A stretch of DNA of 64,000 nucleotides from Symbiodinium natans (GCA_905221605.1 CAJNDS010002167.1:436749-500748), one strand, 5' to 3'. Shown: positions 1 to 8,993, counted from the first letter of the stretch. Made by a program: numbers and translations. Notes: generated by a model not told the origin, from the letters alone.

Positions 1-572
1 AGGCCCTGCAGGCTCGAAACCCTACCCTGGGAACCCCAGAACGCCCAAAACCTACGGGTTTAGGGTTTAGGGTTTAGGGTTCAGGGTTTAGGGTTAGGGT
101 TCAGGTTTAGGGTTTAGGGTTAGAATCCCGTTTTGGAGTCCTACAGGTTACCCCTACACTGCAGTCGAGAGCGTAGGCAGGGCCGATTGCTTTCCTCGCA
201 GATGAAGCATGCGTTTCGAGGACTGTGAAGTCTGTGCAGCTCCTTGCGGCATCCACCAGCTGGCAATCCACCTCCCTTGCTTCCATTGCTAGCCCTAAAC
301 CCTGACCCTAAACCCTAAACCCTAAACCCTAAACCCTAAACCCTAAACCCTAAACCCTAAACCCGAACAAAGCCTTAAGTCCCGAGCCCCAAGCTAAGCA
401 CACACACGTGAATGCTCAGCCCTGCAGTCCAACTTCGCACCTAAGTGGGGCTTCCGAAATTAGGGGGTTTAGGGTTCAGGGTTCAGGGTTCAGGGTTTAA
501 GGTTTAGGGTTTAGGGCGTAGGGTTAAGGGTTTAGGGTTTAGGGTTTAGGGTTTAGGGTTTAGGGTTTAGGG
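1..572. repeat. Interstitial telomeric repeat field
   Basis: TTTAGGG-type tracts lie at about 55-122 and 465-572, and a CCCTAAA tract at about 296-365. Unique sequence between them (123-295 and 366-464) has no convincing gene. Repeats are imperfect (TTCAGGG, TTAGGG and similar), and both orientations occur, so this is internal repeat rather than a chromosome end. Confidence 0.85.
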
Positions 573-612
573 GGTACCTTATTGGGGTCCTTATTATCAG
601 GGAATCCTACCA
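573..612. mobile_element. Left half of a MITE-like F9 element, split by the retroelement
   Basis: The sequence from GGTACCTTATTGGGGTCC to CCTACCA matches the left side of F9 copies near 23070, 48987 and 52822. The right half resumes at 6175, after the 5.56 kb retroelement. The last seven bases (CCTACCA, 606-612) are repeated at 6175-6181 as the target-site duplication. Confidence 0.75.
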
Positions 613-909
613 TGTCATGAGACACTCAGCTCTCAATCCCACCCATGCTGGGAGTGTGTCATCATGTGCTTTGGCCTTGGCGAGTGCAGATGTGTGTTTG
701 AATGGCCATACTCTATGTTTCCGATCATGAAAGACTGTTCGCGGCATTTGGGCGCGAGCACCAGTTAATTCATAGTCCTCTGTTTGTGACATGGCGTCAC
801 ATACCATCCTTTAGAGCAACCGCTGCTCAATCTGAAGGTACGGTGGGCGGAGCAGAGGGGCAAAAGCTGGTGACCACAAGTCCATTTCCATAAGCATCGC
901 TACATTAGT
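613..909 (+). repeat. 5' terminal direct repeat of the retroelement (297 bp)
   Basis: Begins TGTCATGAGACAC and ends CTACATTAGT. Compared by eye with 5878-6174 at an offset of 5265 bp, I found no difference. The ends are not the usual TG...CA of retroviral LTRs. It probably holds the promoter; no TATA box was recognised. Confidence 0.9.
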
Positions 910-1078
910 TCAGCAAGCTGGCCAGGCCGAGATTGCGTCATCTTGGTGGCAACAGTGTCAACAACAGCCGTTATCGTACTCCTTCACCTTAACCCGAACC
1001 TTAAACTTATCTAACCGAAGATTTCCATACTTATTTTGGTTTGTGCAGGTTTCGCCGGATTTTCTGTCCCTTGGGCAC

Positions 1079-4000
1079 ATGCAACGTTGTGTAGGCACCA
1101 AGCCTGCTGGCGTTCACAAGAAAACTGCGTTGTTGGATGATTTGTGGAGAAGTTTTGAAGCCAAATATGCAGTCGTCCTGGTGCAGTTGTCAGTGCACCA
1201 GATTGCTGGCGTGGCTCACCTTGGGCCTGGCCTTGCCGTTTGCCAAGAGTCTGCCTCCCACATGCTTGTGCCGACTGCAAATGCGCGGTTTGTGATGCCA
1301 ATGATGTCTGTTGCGAAGCACATGGACTTGACATTGGCATCTCTATGCCAAGCGGGTGAAGACATGAAGTTCCTGGCAGCAATGCACCGCTTGACAACTT
1401 GCATGTTATTCCACCTGCATGCGTTCCTGACTGGGTCCAAACGGACAGGGAGCAGAACTCCTTACCGTCATACCGATGCAGTTGAATGCAGGAAAGCCCT
1501 GATGCCAGCGTTCTTTGCAATGAGTTCATGCCTGTCACTCATGACGATTGCCTGGCAGCTACGCGCTGGTCAGAGACGCTTTAAGAGAGCATGCCATGCG
1601 TTGCGAATTTTGCCGTCGCTTGTCGCCTCGTGCTTGGTCAAGTGTGTTGCCGGAACAGCAACTGCGGAGGATAGGACCGTGATCCAAGGATTCCTTCTAC
1701 AGCAGTTGCGCTTGCACTGTCGACCTTGTCCTGTGAGCCGTTGCGGGGGAAGCCTGTATGCCTTGTTGTGCAAAAACACGTATGTTGGCATGAGTGAGTT
1801 GCAGAGCCATCCCTGTTGGGGAAGGGACCCAATGCGCAGGTTTGTCGAACACTTGGCTTGCCCACCCATGCACATGCGAAAAGATCCACCCTCAACAGTT
1901 GGCTACGTTTGGCTTCATGATGCTACGTCAAAGCACGAGCTAGCAGCCATGGAGGCTGCCCACATTTCACAATCCCAGCCAACTGCCAACCGCACATTTA
2001 AGATTGAGCGTGACCTTCGCTTGCCTGGAAATGGTCGACAACGACCACATAAGCGTTTGCGTGCAAGACGTGCTGTGTTCATTTCTGGTGATGCGCCGCA
2101 GCATGGTGTGTCGATTGGTTTTGATCGGCTTGAAGCCTTCCACTTGCACAGGTGCTGGCCCCCAGCACTCCCTTGCAATGCGAAGTTGCGAAATCTACAG
2201 CAAGGTTTGATGTTGCCGTTCCTCATGTTGTATGACCTTCTGCAAAGAGCGTGGTGCGTGTCCTTGGGCCTTCGAGCCACTGTTCTTCACTATGCCTCGT
2301 CGGTGTTGCTTTTGACGCAATGGGTGTGCAGCAAAGGATGTCGTGTTGACTGGAATGATGTCAAACGCCGCTGGGGCGACAGCATCGTGTACCGAGTTGC
2401 ATCTTGTGTGCTTGCCCACCCACGTCCAAAGTACAAGCGCCGGGGCTTGGGTGTGTTGTCTAGCCACATGCGTTGGGCGTGCGAGTTGCCTTTGAAAACG
2501 GTTGTGTTGAAACTGCCGTCCTTTGCCTGCGCTGCCAAGGTGGGCAGAGCCTTGCGTGAGGTTGCTGTGGAACTGTCGCGTGGTGTGCCAGAGCGGTGGC
2601 TGTGGTTGAAGGGCCACTTACGGCTTGTCATTCTTCCACGGGCTACGATAAAAGCCAGACGCTTCAACATGCAGCGTGTCATGAGAGCCGCTCGCTGGGT
2701 GGAGTATGAGTCGCTAACATGTGATGAGCTTCAGCAACTGTTGTCGGGAACAGACATGCAACGTGTTAAATGTTGGACAAAGTTCCCAGATGTTGACCAG
2801 CCGCTTGATAGCTTGAGTTCTTTCAAATTGCGACTGAGACAAGCTTGCCATTGCTTGCGCTTCAGCCCGCGTGAAAGTGTTGCATTTGAGAAAGCATTGC
2901 TTAATGCAGTTGGCAATTGCCTCCACCGTTCTGCCTTACTGCAGCCCCTCCAGCAATACGCGCTTGCTTTCCCTAGTCTCGATCCCGACACATGCTTTGT
3001 GCAGGAAGATAAGGACAGTGCTGCATGCTGGAAAATGGCCAAGTTTTCCTACCAGTCTCGCATGTGCCACTTGCTTGCGTCGGATGACAAGTGGGTGCCT
3101 ACTGCTTTGAGCCTGCAAGAAGCTGCTGTGATACGCGCGTCCGCAATCAATGCTGCAGAACTATCGCGGGGGAGAGTTTTGCGTGCTTCCTCAGACCCTG
3201 GGCATGTTCCCTACGGGTATGGCACGGTTAAAGCTAAGTGTTTCCAAGGTTCCGTGGCTACTGGTTGGCAGCACACGTGCGTGAAGCGATCTCACAGCTG
3301 TTTCCGAAAAATTGTTTCGTGGGGGCGCTGCGAAACAAGCGTGCGGCGAGTTTTCAGGCAAGTCTCTCGTGCTACAACCCTGCTTGTCAGCAAGTATTTC
3401 CTAGGTTGGGAGACACTGAGCCTAAAAACCAGCGTCACTGATCTCAGGAAGCGCTTGGCGAAACTTGACTTTGGCTGCGCCTGCTGTCCAAAGTGTGGCG
3501 CAGCTCGGAAGGGCGTGTCACTGCTGGTTGCAGACGCAGGGCAGATGTATGAACAGATCAAGCCTGCCGATGTACTTGCCAACATGGAAAGGGTTGTGGC
3601 CCGCGCCGAGCATGAGGGGTATAAGGCGGTCGTGTTGATGCAGTGCAAGAAGCTCCGAGGAAGCTTATGCCGGTCAGAGCATGTGGCTGTCAATGGCGCT
3701 GATGTGTGGCCTTTTCGTGACCTTGTGAAAGTTCTCAAATTGTCCTTGCACGAAGCATTGCTGAATGTTCGGTGGGGTGACCGGATCTTGCGCCAAGCTT
3801 CAGGTAGCCCCATTGGCGGCCTCATGTCCCGCTTGCACGCTATGTTGGCTCTTGGCCCGTCGGAGTGTGATTTTGCATGCCGACCTAGTGCGCCTACTGC
3901 CACGCAGCTGGCTGCTGTAAGATACGTAGATGACCTGCTTCTGGTGTCCACTTGGTGTTTGGGTTGCTTAAAGCCCCTGATTGATCAGGTTTACCCTAGT

Positions 4001-4309
4001 CATATCAGGTTTGATGTTGAGCAAGCCTCCTACACTAAAGTTGCTTGGCTGGACGTTTGCGTTCTGGCAGCTGACAATCAGGATAGTCAGGTTACTATTG
4101 ACATTCCTTTCAATGAGCAAGCGTGGTTGTTAGGGCAAGCTAACTGGCCTGAAAGACAACGGTGGCCCCCATTCCTGCACGAGTCTTGCTTTGATAACAA
4201 GGATTTCAAGCAACGAGTAAAAGCAACGGTGTCTCGCTGGCAACAAATTGGCCTCAGTGAGTCTCAGACCAAGTTGCCGCCTGGGTTAAGCACTGGCGCG
4301 ACTCTTTGA
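1079..4309 (+). CDS. GIY-YIG endonuclease/reverse transcriptase polyprotein (Penelope-like)
   Basis: The frame is open from 1043 (a GTG), and the first ATG is at 1079, giving 1076 residues. Residue numbers here count from 1043. A GIY-YIG-like region lies at about 235-330: Y-A-L-L at 239, then Y-V-G, R-R-F-V-E-H, and a later E...I....P..N pattern. A CxxCPKCG knuckle comes just before RT motif A (V-A-D-A-G-Q-M-Y, D at about 831). Motif B is G-S-P-I-G-G-L near 926, motif C is R-Y-V-D-D at 960-964, and W-L-D-V follows as in Penelope RTs. The roughly 230 N-terminal residues are unassigned. Expected role: nick the target and copy the element RNA. No stop or frameshift interrupts it. Other RT classes cannot be excluded without a tree. 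Confidence 0.8.
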   Translation: MQRCVGTKPAGVHKKTALLDDLWRSFEAKYAVVLVQLSVHQIAGVAHLGPGLAVCQESASHMLVPTANARFVMPMMSVAKHMDLTLASLCQAGEDMKFLAAMHRLTTCMLFHLHAFLTGSKRTGSRTPYRHTDAVECRKALMPAFFAMSSCLSLMTIAWQLRAGQRRFKRACHALRILPSLVASCLVKCVAGTATAEDRTVIQGFLLQQLRLHCRPCPVSRCGGSLYALLCKNTYVGMSELQSHPCWGRDPMRRFVEHLACPPMHMRKDPPSTVGYVWLHDATSKHELAAMEAAHISQSQPTANRTFKIERDLRLPGNGRQRPHKRLRARRAVFISGDAPQHGVSIGFDRLEAFHLHRCWPPALPCNAKLRNLQQGLMLPFLMLYDLLQRAWCVSLGLRATVLHYASSVLLLTQWVCSKGCRVDWNDVKRRWGDSIVYRVASCVLAHPRPKYKRRGLGVLSSHMRWACELPLKTVVLKLPSFACAAKVGRALREVAVELSRGVPERWLWLKGHLRLVILPRATIKARRFNMQRVMRAARWVEYESLTCDELQQLLSGTDMQRVKCWTKFPDVDQPLDSLSSFKLRLRQACHCLRFSPRESVAFEKALLNAVGNCLHRSALLQPLQQYALAFPSLDPDTCFVQEDKDSAACWKMAKFSYQSRMCHLLASDDKWVPTALSLQEAAVIRASAINAAELSRGRVLRASSDPGHVPYGYGTVKAKCFQGSVATGWQHTCVKRSHSCFRKIVSWGRCETSVRRVFRQVSRATTLLVSKYFLGWETLSLKTSVTDLRKRLAKLDFGCACCPKCGAARKGVSLLVADAGQMYEQIKPADVLANMERVVARAEHEGYKAVVLMQCKKLRGSLCRSEHVAVNGADVWPFRDLVKVLKLSLHEALLNVRWGDRILRQASGSPIGGLMSRLHAMLALGPSECDFACRPSAPTATQLAAVRYVDDLLLVSTWCLGCLKPLIDQVYPSHIRFDVEQASYTKVAWLDVCVLAADNQDSQVTIDIPFNEQAWLLGQANWPERQRWPPFLHESCFDNKDFKQRVKATVSRWQQIGLSESQTKLPPGLSTGATL

Positions 4310-4439
4310 GTGAAAACCTTGCTCCGCGTCGCACTAGGGTTGTCCGGTTTTCTTGTTGATTTTGGGTTTGGGGCTGGATTTTTGTGGTTTGTGCTTTTGT
4401 GCTTTTGGTTTTAGTGTGTAGTGCACCAAAAAAGTTGCG

Positions 4440-5441
4440 ATGGGCGGAAAGGGACGCCGCAGCCGTAGCCGAGACCACTCTAGTGGTTACCGCGGTTGGC
4501 AGCGTTACAACTCAGGGAAAGGACGCTGGCATGATAGTCACTACCAGGGCAAAGGCTATGGAAGCTACCAGAGCAAAGGCTATGGAAAAGCTTCGTCGCC
4601 AACACCCGTGAGTCGAGCAGCATATCTCGTGCATGAGCTGCAGGAGCTTGGGCGCCAGCAGCAGCAAGAAGAGCAGGCAACTTCCTTGCTGCAGCGTTTT
4701 GTGGGTTCTTTGGGCCATGCGCCAAGTCGGGAGACCCATGAGCCTAGTAGCTCTGCATACACCGAGCCTGGTGCGCAGGCTACGAGGGCCGCGGGTGATC
4801 CACCTTCTTGGTTGAAAGGCTTATTGGATGCTTTGGCTTCAAAATTTGGAGCAACAGACACCGCTCCCAGCTCAAGTTCTTTGAAGAGCTCTGTGGCGAA
4901 CCATGCGGCGCAGAAAATCGGTAGTACTCCCAGCAGTGCAGGCAACAGTATGCCTACAGCCCAAGAGTCCCAGGAACTTCTGCAGCTTAGACAGGAGCTG
5001 GAGGCTTTGAAGGAGGAGAAGGCTCGACGAGAGAAACAGGCAGAGAAGGAACGACTGCAGTCTGAGATCAAGTCTTTGCGGGAGTCCATGCCCGAGTTAC
5101 CATTGGAACAGGCCTCTGCAGAGGAGCCCGGTGAGTCGAACACGGTGCTCGACTGGCTCCCTGTGGATGTAGAGCAGTGGGACTTGGAGAACGTCTTGAT
5201 CACAACAGCGCAGCAAAAAATGTGGATCTCCGGTGTGAGGCCTGCCATCGCCAAAGGGTGGACGCGAACTCCTGTTGCAGTCAGCGCATGGCTGGCGGCA
5301 GAAAAGTTGCGGCTCAGCGACGAGGACCTCAATGTGGCCTTGCAGAAGGCAGGGCTCCAGAAGGCTACAGTTCTGAACCGTGATCTCCTCACGCTGCGCC
5401 TCTTGGTGAAGGTGTTGTCTCCGCAAGACGTGCCTGAGTGA
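4440..5441 (+). CDS. Basic RNA-binding/coiled-coil protein of the retroelement (ORF2)
   Basis: 333 residues from the ATG at 4440, 130 bp after the RT gene and in a different frame. The N-terminus is Arg/Ser and Gly/Tyr/Lys rich (GRRSRSRD, then repeated GKGYGSYQSKGYGK), like RG-type RNA-binding tails. The middle (about 60-170) is low-complexity Ser/Ala/Gln. Residues about 175-220 form a strongly charged Glu/Lys/Arg coiled coil. The C-terminal 100 residues are compact (SGVRP, AVSAWLAAEKLRLSDEDL). By position it could be a Gag-like nucleoprotein that packages element RNA, but I recognise no capsid or zinc-knuckle motif. Its TGA stop is followed in frame by another open region. Confidence 0.75.
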   Translation: MGGKGRRSRSRDHSSGYRGWQRYNSGKGRWHDSHYQGKGYGSYQSKGYGKASSPTPVSRAAYLVHELQELGRQQQQEEQATSLLQRFVGSLGHAPSRETHEPSSSAYTEPGAQATRAAGDPPSWLKGLLDALASKFGATDTAPSSSSLKSSVANHAAQKIGSTPSSAGNSMPTAQESQELLQLRQELEALKEEKARREKQAEKERLQSEIKSLRESMPELPLEQASAEEPGESNTVLDWLPVDVEQWDLENVLITTAQQKMWISGVRPAIAKGWTRTPVAVSAWLAAEKLRLSDEDLNVALQKAGLQKATVLNRDLLTLRLLVKVLSPQDVPE

Positions 5442-5444
5442 CTA
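5439..5444 (+). other. Possible leaky stop codon (TGA CTA) between ORF2 and ORF3
   Basis: ORF2 ends GAG-TGA-CTA. UGA followed by CUA is a known readthrough-favouring context in animal and plant-virus messages. The same frame stays open for 147 more codons, to 5885. Readthrough would make a roughly 481-residue protein with a C-terminal membrane anchor. This is inference from context and frame only. Confidence 0.45.
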
Positions 5445-5885
5445 TTTGGGCGCACTTCCTGCAGAGCCACGTCATGCAGGTTTGTGCGCAAGATAGTTAG
5501 CTCATTCTGCAAAGGCCTTTGGGCTGGAATTTCCCTATTCATCTGGGCCGCTGGCGCAAGTTTTACCATAGCCGCATGTCTTTGGGGTTGCTTTTGTTGC
5601 TGCGAGCCACTTCTCCGCCAAATGGTTGCTGAAATGCTCCGAGCACTACAGCACTCAGTGGGGTCTGCGGTTGACGAGGCTATGGCGAGAAGCGCTAAGC
5701 ATGTAGCCACAGATGTTGGAATCAGCGGTGTCTCAACGGTGCTGATGCAGTCACTCCCGGTTCACTGGCAGCCCGTGGTATCAGCAAGTCTTGCGTACCT
5801 GAGGGCTTGGGGAGCTGGACCGGGCACGTCCTACCTGACAGATGTCCAGACGTTAATGTTTAATTTGGAGGGTTCTGTGTCATGA
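5442..5885 (+). CDS. In-frame membrane-segment extension (ORF3) of the retroelement
   Basis: Open in the same frame as ORF2 straight after its TGA. No in-frame ATG precedes the hydrophobic segment; the first is near 5622. This makes readthrough of ORF2, or a non-AUG start, more likely than independent initiation. The translated region has a hydrophobic stretch with Trp (GLWAGISLFIWAAGASF...) followed by a Cys cluster (CFCCC), as in a membrane anchor that may be acylated. An Ala-rich helical tail comes after. Its stop (TGA 5883-5885) lies inside the 3' terminal repeat, so the repeat supplies the end of the protein. No homolog is recognised. Confidence 0.5.
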   Translation, partial: LFGRTSCRATSCRFVRKIVSSFCKGLWAGISLFIWAAGASFTIAACLWGCFCCCEPLLRQMVAEMLRALQHSVGSAVDEAMARSAKHVATDVGISGVSTVLMQSLPVHWQPVVSASLAYLRAWGAGPGTSYLTDVQTLMFNLEGSVS

Positions 5886-6174
5886 GACACTCAGCTCTCA
5901 ATCCCACCCATGCTGGGAGTGTGTCATCATGTGCTTTGGCCTTGGCGAGTGCAGATGTGTGTTTGAATGGCCATACTCTATGTTTCCGATCATGAAAGAC
6001 TGTTCGCGGCATTTGGGCGCGAGCACCAGTTAATTCATAGTCCTCTGTTTGTGACATGGCGTCACATACCATCCTTTAGAGCAACCGCTGCTCAATCTGA
6101 AGGTACGGTGGGCGGAGCAGAGGGGCAAAAGCTGGTGACCACAAGTCCATTTCCATAAGCATCGCTACATTAGT
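5878..6174 (+). repeat. 3' terminal direct repeat of the retroelement (297 bp)
   Basis: Identical by eye to 613-909 and followed directly by CCTACCA, the target duplication. It contains the last codons and stop of ORF3. No clear polyadenylation signal was identified. Confidence 0.9.
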
Positions 6175-6215
6175 CCTACCATTTGGGGTCTATGTTAAGG
6201 GTCCCTTATGTTCGT
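6175..6215. mobile_element. Right half of the split F9 element
   Basis: CCTACCATTTGGGGTCTATGTTAAGGGTCCC... matches the right side of other F9 copies (48987-49085, 52822-52915). With 573-612 it rebuilds a roughly 75-bp element, apart from the 7-bp duplication. Confidence 0.75.
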
Positions 6216-6561
6216 CAACTCCCATATCCTAACACGCCTATATTTCTCGTACGGAATTAGGGAATTGGGTACCTTAGGAAAGGGCTTTTTGTGGGCGACA
6301 TCATCTAAACCCCATAAGGCCTAGACCCTAAACCCGAATTAAACCCTAAAAGGGTTCAGGTTGAAGCCTAAAAGGGTTCAGAGTTTAGGGTTTAGGGTTT
6401 AGGGTCGAAGGGTTTTGGGTATAGGGGTCCTAGACAATTTCACACTCCTTAGGCTAGGAGCGACGTGGGGTTCGTCGAAGATGGATGCAGAGTTACCATG
6501 TTCGGCCAAGCATCTTAAGAATTTAGCGAAGGAAGTCGCGAACACCGAGATGCCTACCAAT
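6216..6561. repeat. Gene-free stretch with short telomeric tracts
   Basis: Imperfect CCCTAAA and TTTAGGG runs lie at about 6305-6410. The rest (6411-6561) is unique sequence without a supported gene. Confidence 0.6.
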
Positions 6562-6656
6562 TGCTTAAGAACCCCCCTCCAAAACAAGAATAGTCTTCCT
6601 TATAAGGGTAATTTCGGGATTATTGTTTTTCTTTGTCGGGGGTTCTTAAGCAAGTA
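6562..6656. mobile_element. MITE-like element F8
   Basis: Inverted ends TTGCTTAAGAACCCCC / GGGGGTTCTTAAGCAA enclose a short AT-rich core (CTTCCTTATAAGGGTAAT). Related copies lie at 30420-30582 and 44898-44983. No coding capacity. Confidence 0.75.
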
Positions 6657-7585
6657 GTAGCTGCTCGTTTACGGTTTAGGGCGTATAGGGTGTAGGCTTA
6701 AGCTCTCAAACCCATACCCCCTAAAGAAGACTTCAGGGGCTGGAGAATTCGACCGCCCTAAAGCCAGTCCATAGCCCCAAACCCTAGACCCTTAACCCTA
6801 AACCCGAAACCCTAAACCCTGAACCCTCAACCCGAAACCCTAAACCCGAAACCCTAGCTGCTTTGCATTCGAGGCTGATGCTGCTGTCGTGGCTTGTACT
6901 GCCGGTTGGCCCTTTGCACCTGCTTTCAGGGTTTCAGGTTTACTTTTACTGTTTAGGGTTGTCGGTTTAGGTTTAGGGTTGAGGGTTTAGGGTTTAGCGG
7001 CCAAGGTTTTGGGGTTACTTCTAGTGTCTAGGGTTTAGGTGGTTTAGGGGTGTGGTGTTTGGGGGTTTAGGGGTTAAGGGTTTAGGGTTTCGGGTTTACT
7101 TCTAGTGTTTGAGGTTTAGGCGGTCTAGGGGTTAGGGGTTTAGGGCTTCAGGGTTTAAGGGTTTAGGGTTTAAGGGTTTAGGGTTTAGGGTTTACCTATA
7201 GTGTTTAGGGTTTAGGTCGTTTAGGGTTAGGGGTTTAGGGTTTGGGAGTTCAGGGTTTAAGGGTTAAGGGTTTCGGGTCTAGGGTTGAGTCCCCTAAGCC
7301 TCTTGTTGTAGCCCTATGCCTTTCAAGAATTTCAGCCACTCTTCTTTCGGGGCCTTAAGAATTAGAATAGGGTTTTGGGGCTTATTCTGTTGTAATTGGA
7401 AAGGGACCACGAAGGATTACTACTAGTAATTCTTCCGACCCCTCTATTATGCCCCCAATTCCTTGACCCTCCCCCAGAAGCCCTGCAGTATAAGTCTAAG
7501 GCACCTACAGCCCCTAAACGGGTTTGGGGTTGAGGGTTGAGGGTTCAGGGTTTAGGGTTTAGGGTTTAGGGTTTAGGGCTACTAG
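6657..7585. repeat. Telomeric repeat field with one exon-like island
   Basis: CCCTAAA-type repeats at 6775-6855 and long imperfect TTTAGGG runs at 6950-7290 and 7525-7580. Between them, 6850-6928 is an open, non-repetitive block (reads CFAFEADAAVVACTAGW), flanked C-rich left and G-rich right like other coding islands. 7290-7520 is unique sequence with no supported gene. Confidence 0.6.
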
Positions 7586-7742
7586 GACCCAGAGTGGGCC
7601 CTTATTCCCTTTTTAGGGTTTATAAGTTCCCTTCCAAGCCCCTTTAAACACAAAAGGGGCGCCCTTGGTATGTCCTGGGTTACTCTTGGGTCTAGCCGTT
7701 GGGGTGAAAAGCTGGCCATGTTTGGGTCCTGCGAAATTTCGC
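7586..7742. mobile_element. MITE-like element F13
   Basis: Approximate inverted ends (CTACTAGGACCCAGAG ... TACTCTTGGGTCTAG) enclose CCCTTATTCCCTTTTT and an opposing AAAAGGGGCGCCC core. Similar sequence occurs at 36447-36552, 50000-50117 and partly at 38986-39032. Confidence 0.6.
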
Positions 7743-8237
7743 GGGCCCCAACCTCTTCCCCAGAGGGCATTCGTGCTAGACAGGATCCAACCTGCATCTT
7801 TTGCTCTAATTATCAGACGCGTCTTGAGACGCCAACCAGTCCGAAGGCATGCGGGAATCGCAGGTGCGATTCGCGGGCCCCCTGGCTTGTTCAGGGTACC
7901 CGCGATGATGGCCTGCATGAGCTTATACAATCGCAGGGGTTTGGGACGACTGCACAGTAGATTCCTGCATTTTCGGGCTGTAGCCCGCACAGACAGATTT
8001 TGACCTCGCTTGAGTGTGCGGGGTCCTTTCAAGCAACGCGTGGTTTTCGGCAGGAGGGTCCCTTTGAGAGCGGGGTGTCTCGGGCCAATCGTGGAGGTAG
8101 AGATAAAGCTGTAGACATGTATATAGTAACATATTATTCATTTACTTTTGTTTATGTGTTTCCAGTTTATACACTGTTGGATATACGTAGATATATATAT
8201 ATATATACATACACTCCTGCATGTACAGTGCAGCGTC
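7743..8237. other. Unique sequence without a recognised gene
   Basis: About 380 bp of moderately GC-rich unique sequence (7743-8120) has overlapping frames on both strands, none with a recognisable domain. It is followed by AT-rich DNA with a TA microsatellite at about 8191-8209. No exon could be supported. Confidence 0.5.
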
Positions 8238-8412
8238 CCTGCCCCCTACACGGTTTAGGGGTTTAATTAGGGGTTTTAGGGGCTTAGGGATTTAGGGGTT
8301 TAGGGGCTTAGGCGTTTAGGAGTTTAGGGGTTTAGGGGTTTAGGGGTTTGGGGGTTTAGGGGTTTAGGGGTTTAGGGATGTAGGGGTTTAGGGGTTTAGG
8401 GGCTCTAGGGTC
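8238..8412. repeat. Variant telomeric array of TTTAGGGG octamers
   Basis: Tandem GGTTTAGGGG units, one G longer than the common heptamer, with substitutions (GGCTTAGG, GGATTTAGG). Telomerase slippage or later drift could give this. Confidence 0.8.
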
Positions 8413-8694
8413 TTACACATGGCTTAGGGTTTTCAAGGTCTAGTCAGCCTTCCAGCTTTTGAATTTTTAAGAGTCTGCTTGGGGTTGCAGGTTTGAGGGT
8501 TTTCCTAAACTTCGGGTTTTTGGGGTCTCGGGGAGTCTGGCATGCAGAGGCTTGTGTGGGTTTTGGGAAGAAGAGACCTTCATGTCAAGAACCACCCGCA
8601 GATGTCCGCACCTTCATGGACCCTGAACCCTAAACCTTAAACCCTAAACCCTAAACCCTAAACCCTCCGCCAAGTCCGCTTTTTGAAGCTCAAG

Positions 8695-8764
8695 GACACA
8701 GGCGGTGTCGCCCACTTGTGGTTGCATGCTGCATGCCTGGAGCCCTGTCCACATGAGTTGCCAG
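8695..8764 (+). CDS. Exon-like island, unidentified gene
   Basis: Starts after CTCAAG|GAC (AG|G rule) and reads DTGGVAHLWLHAACLEPCP with no stop. A GT lies at 8765. It is flanked by CCCTAAA on the left (8635-8666) and TTTAGGG on the right (8765-8828). Trp/His/Cys spacing vaguely recalls a zinc-binding module, but I do not assign one. It may belong with the other + strand islands up to 27198. Confidence 0.45.
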
Positions 8765-8850
8765 GTTTAGGGTTTAGGGTTTAGGGTTTAGGGTTTAGGG
8801 TTCAGGGTTTAGGGTTTAGGGTTTAGGGCTTAGGGTCCCAAACGAATCGA

Positions 8851-8993
8851 GTTCTTAAGGGAGGGGGGTTCAAGGCGGGCCGGGGGGTCGGTACCTAGGG
8901 GGCCTTAGGGAAGCTTAGGGAGCCTTGGGGAGCAGTCGGGAGTATTGGGGAGCCTTGGGTTACATACCCCCCTTGAACCCCCCCTCCCTTAAG
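8851..8993. mobile_element. MITE-like element F10 with about 22-bp inverted ends
   Basis: CTTAAGGGAGGGGGGTTCAAGG at the left end has a near-perfect reverse complement at the right end (8972-8993). Between them are short GGGG-AGCCTTGGGG repeats. No coding capacity; one copy seen here. Confidence 0.75.

Larger units (their letters stand above)
613..6174 (+). mobile_element. Retroelement with GIY-YIG/RT protein and direct terminal repeats
   Basis: A 5562-bp unit is bounded by two 297-bp direct repeats that are identical by eye, flanked by the 7-bp duplication CCTACCA. It holds three same-strand reading frames: a GIY-YIG plus reverse transcriptase protein, a basic/coiled-coil protein, and an in-frame membrane-type extension. 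The RT resembles Penelope-like elements (YVDD, then a W-L-D-V motif), and an N-terminal GIY-YIG nuclease matches the permuted PLE layout described in green algae and protists. LTR-like repeats plus a short fixed duplication are less typical of PLEs, so the class is open. No integrase, RNase H or protease was recognised. Intact frames and identical repeats indicate a recent insertion. Confidence 0.85.

Noticed and set aside
1011-1538. Minus-strand and other frames over the retroelement genes
   Set aside because: They overlap the long RT frame, lack domains and are shadows of it.
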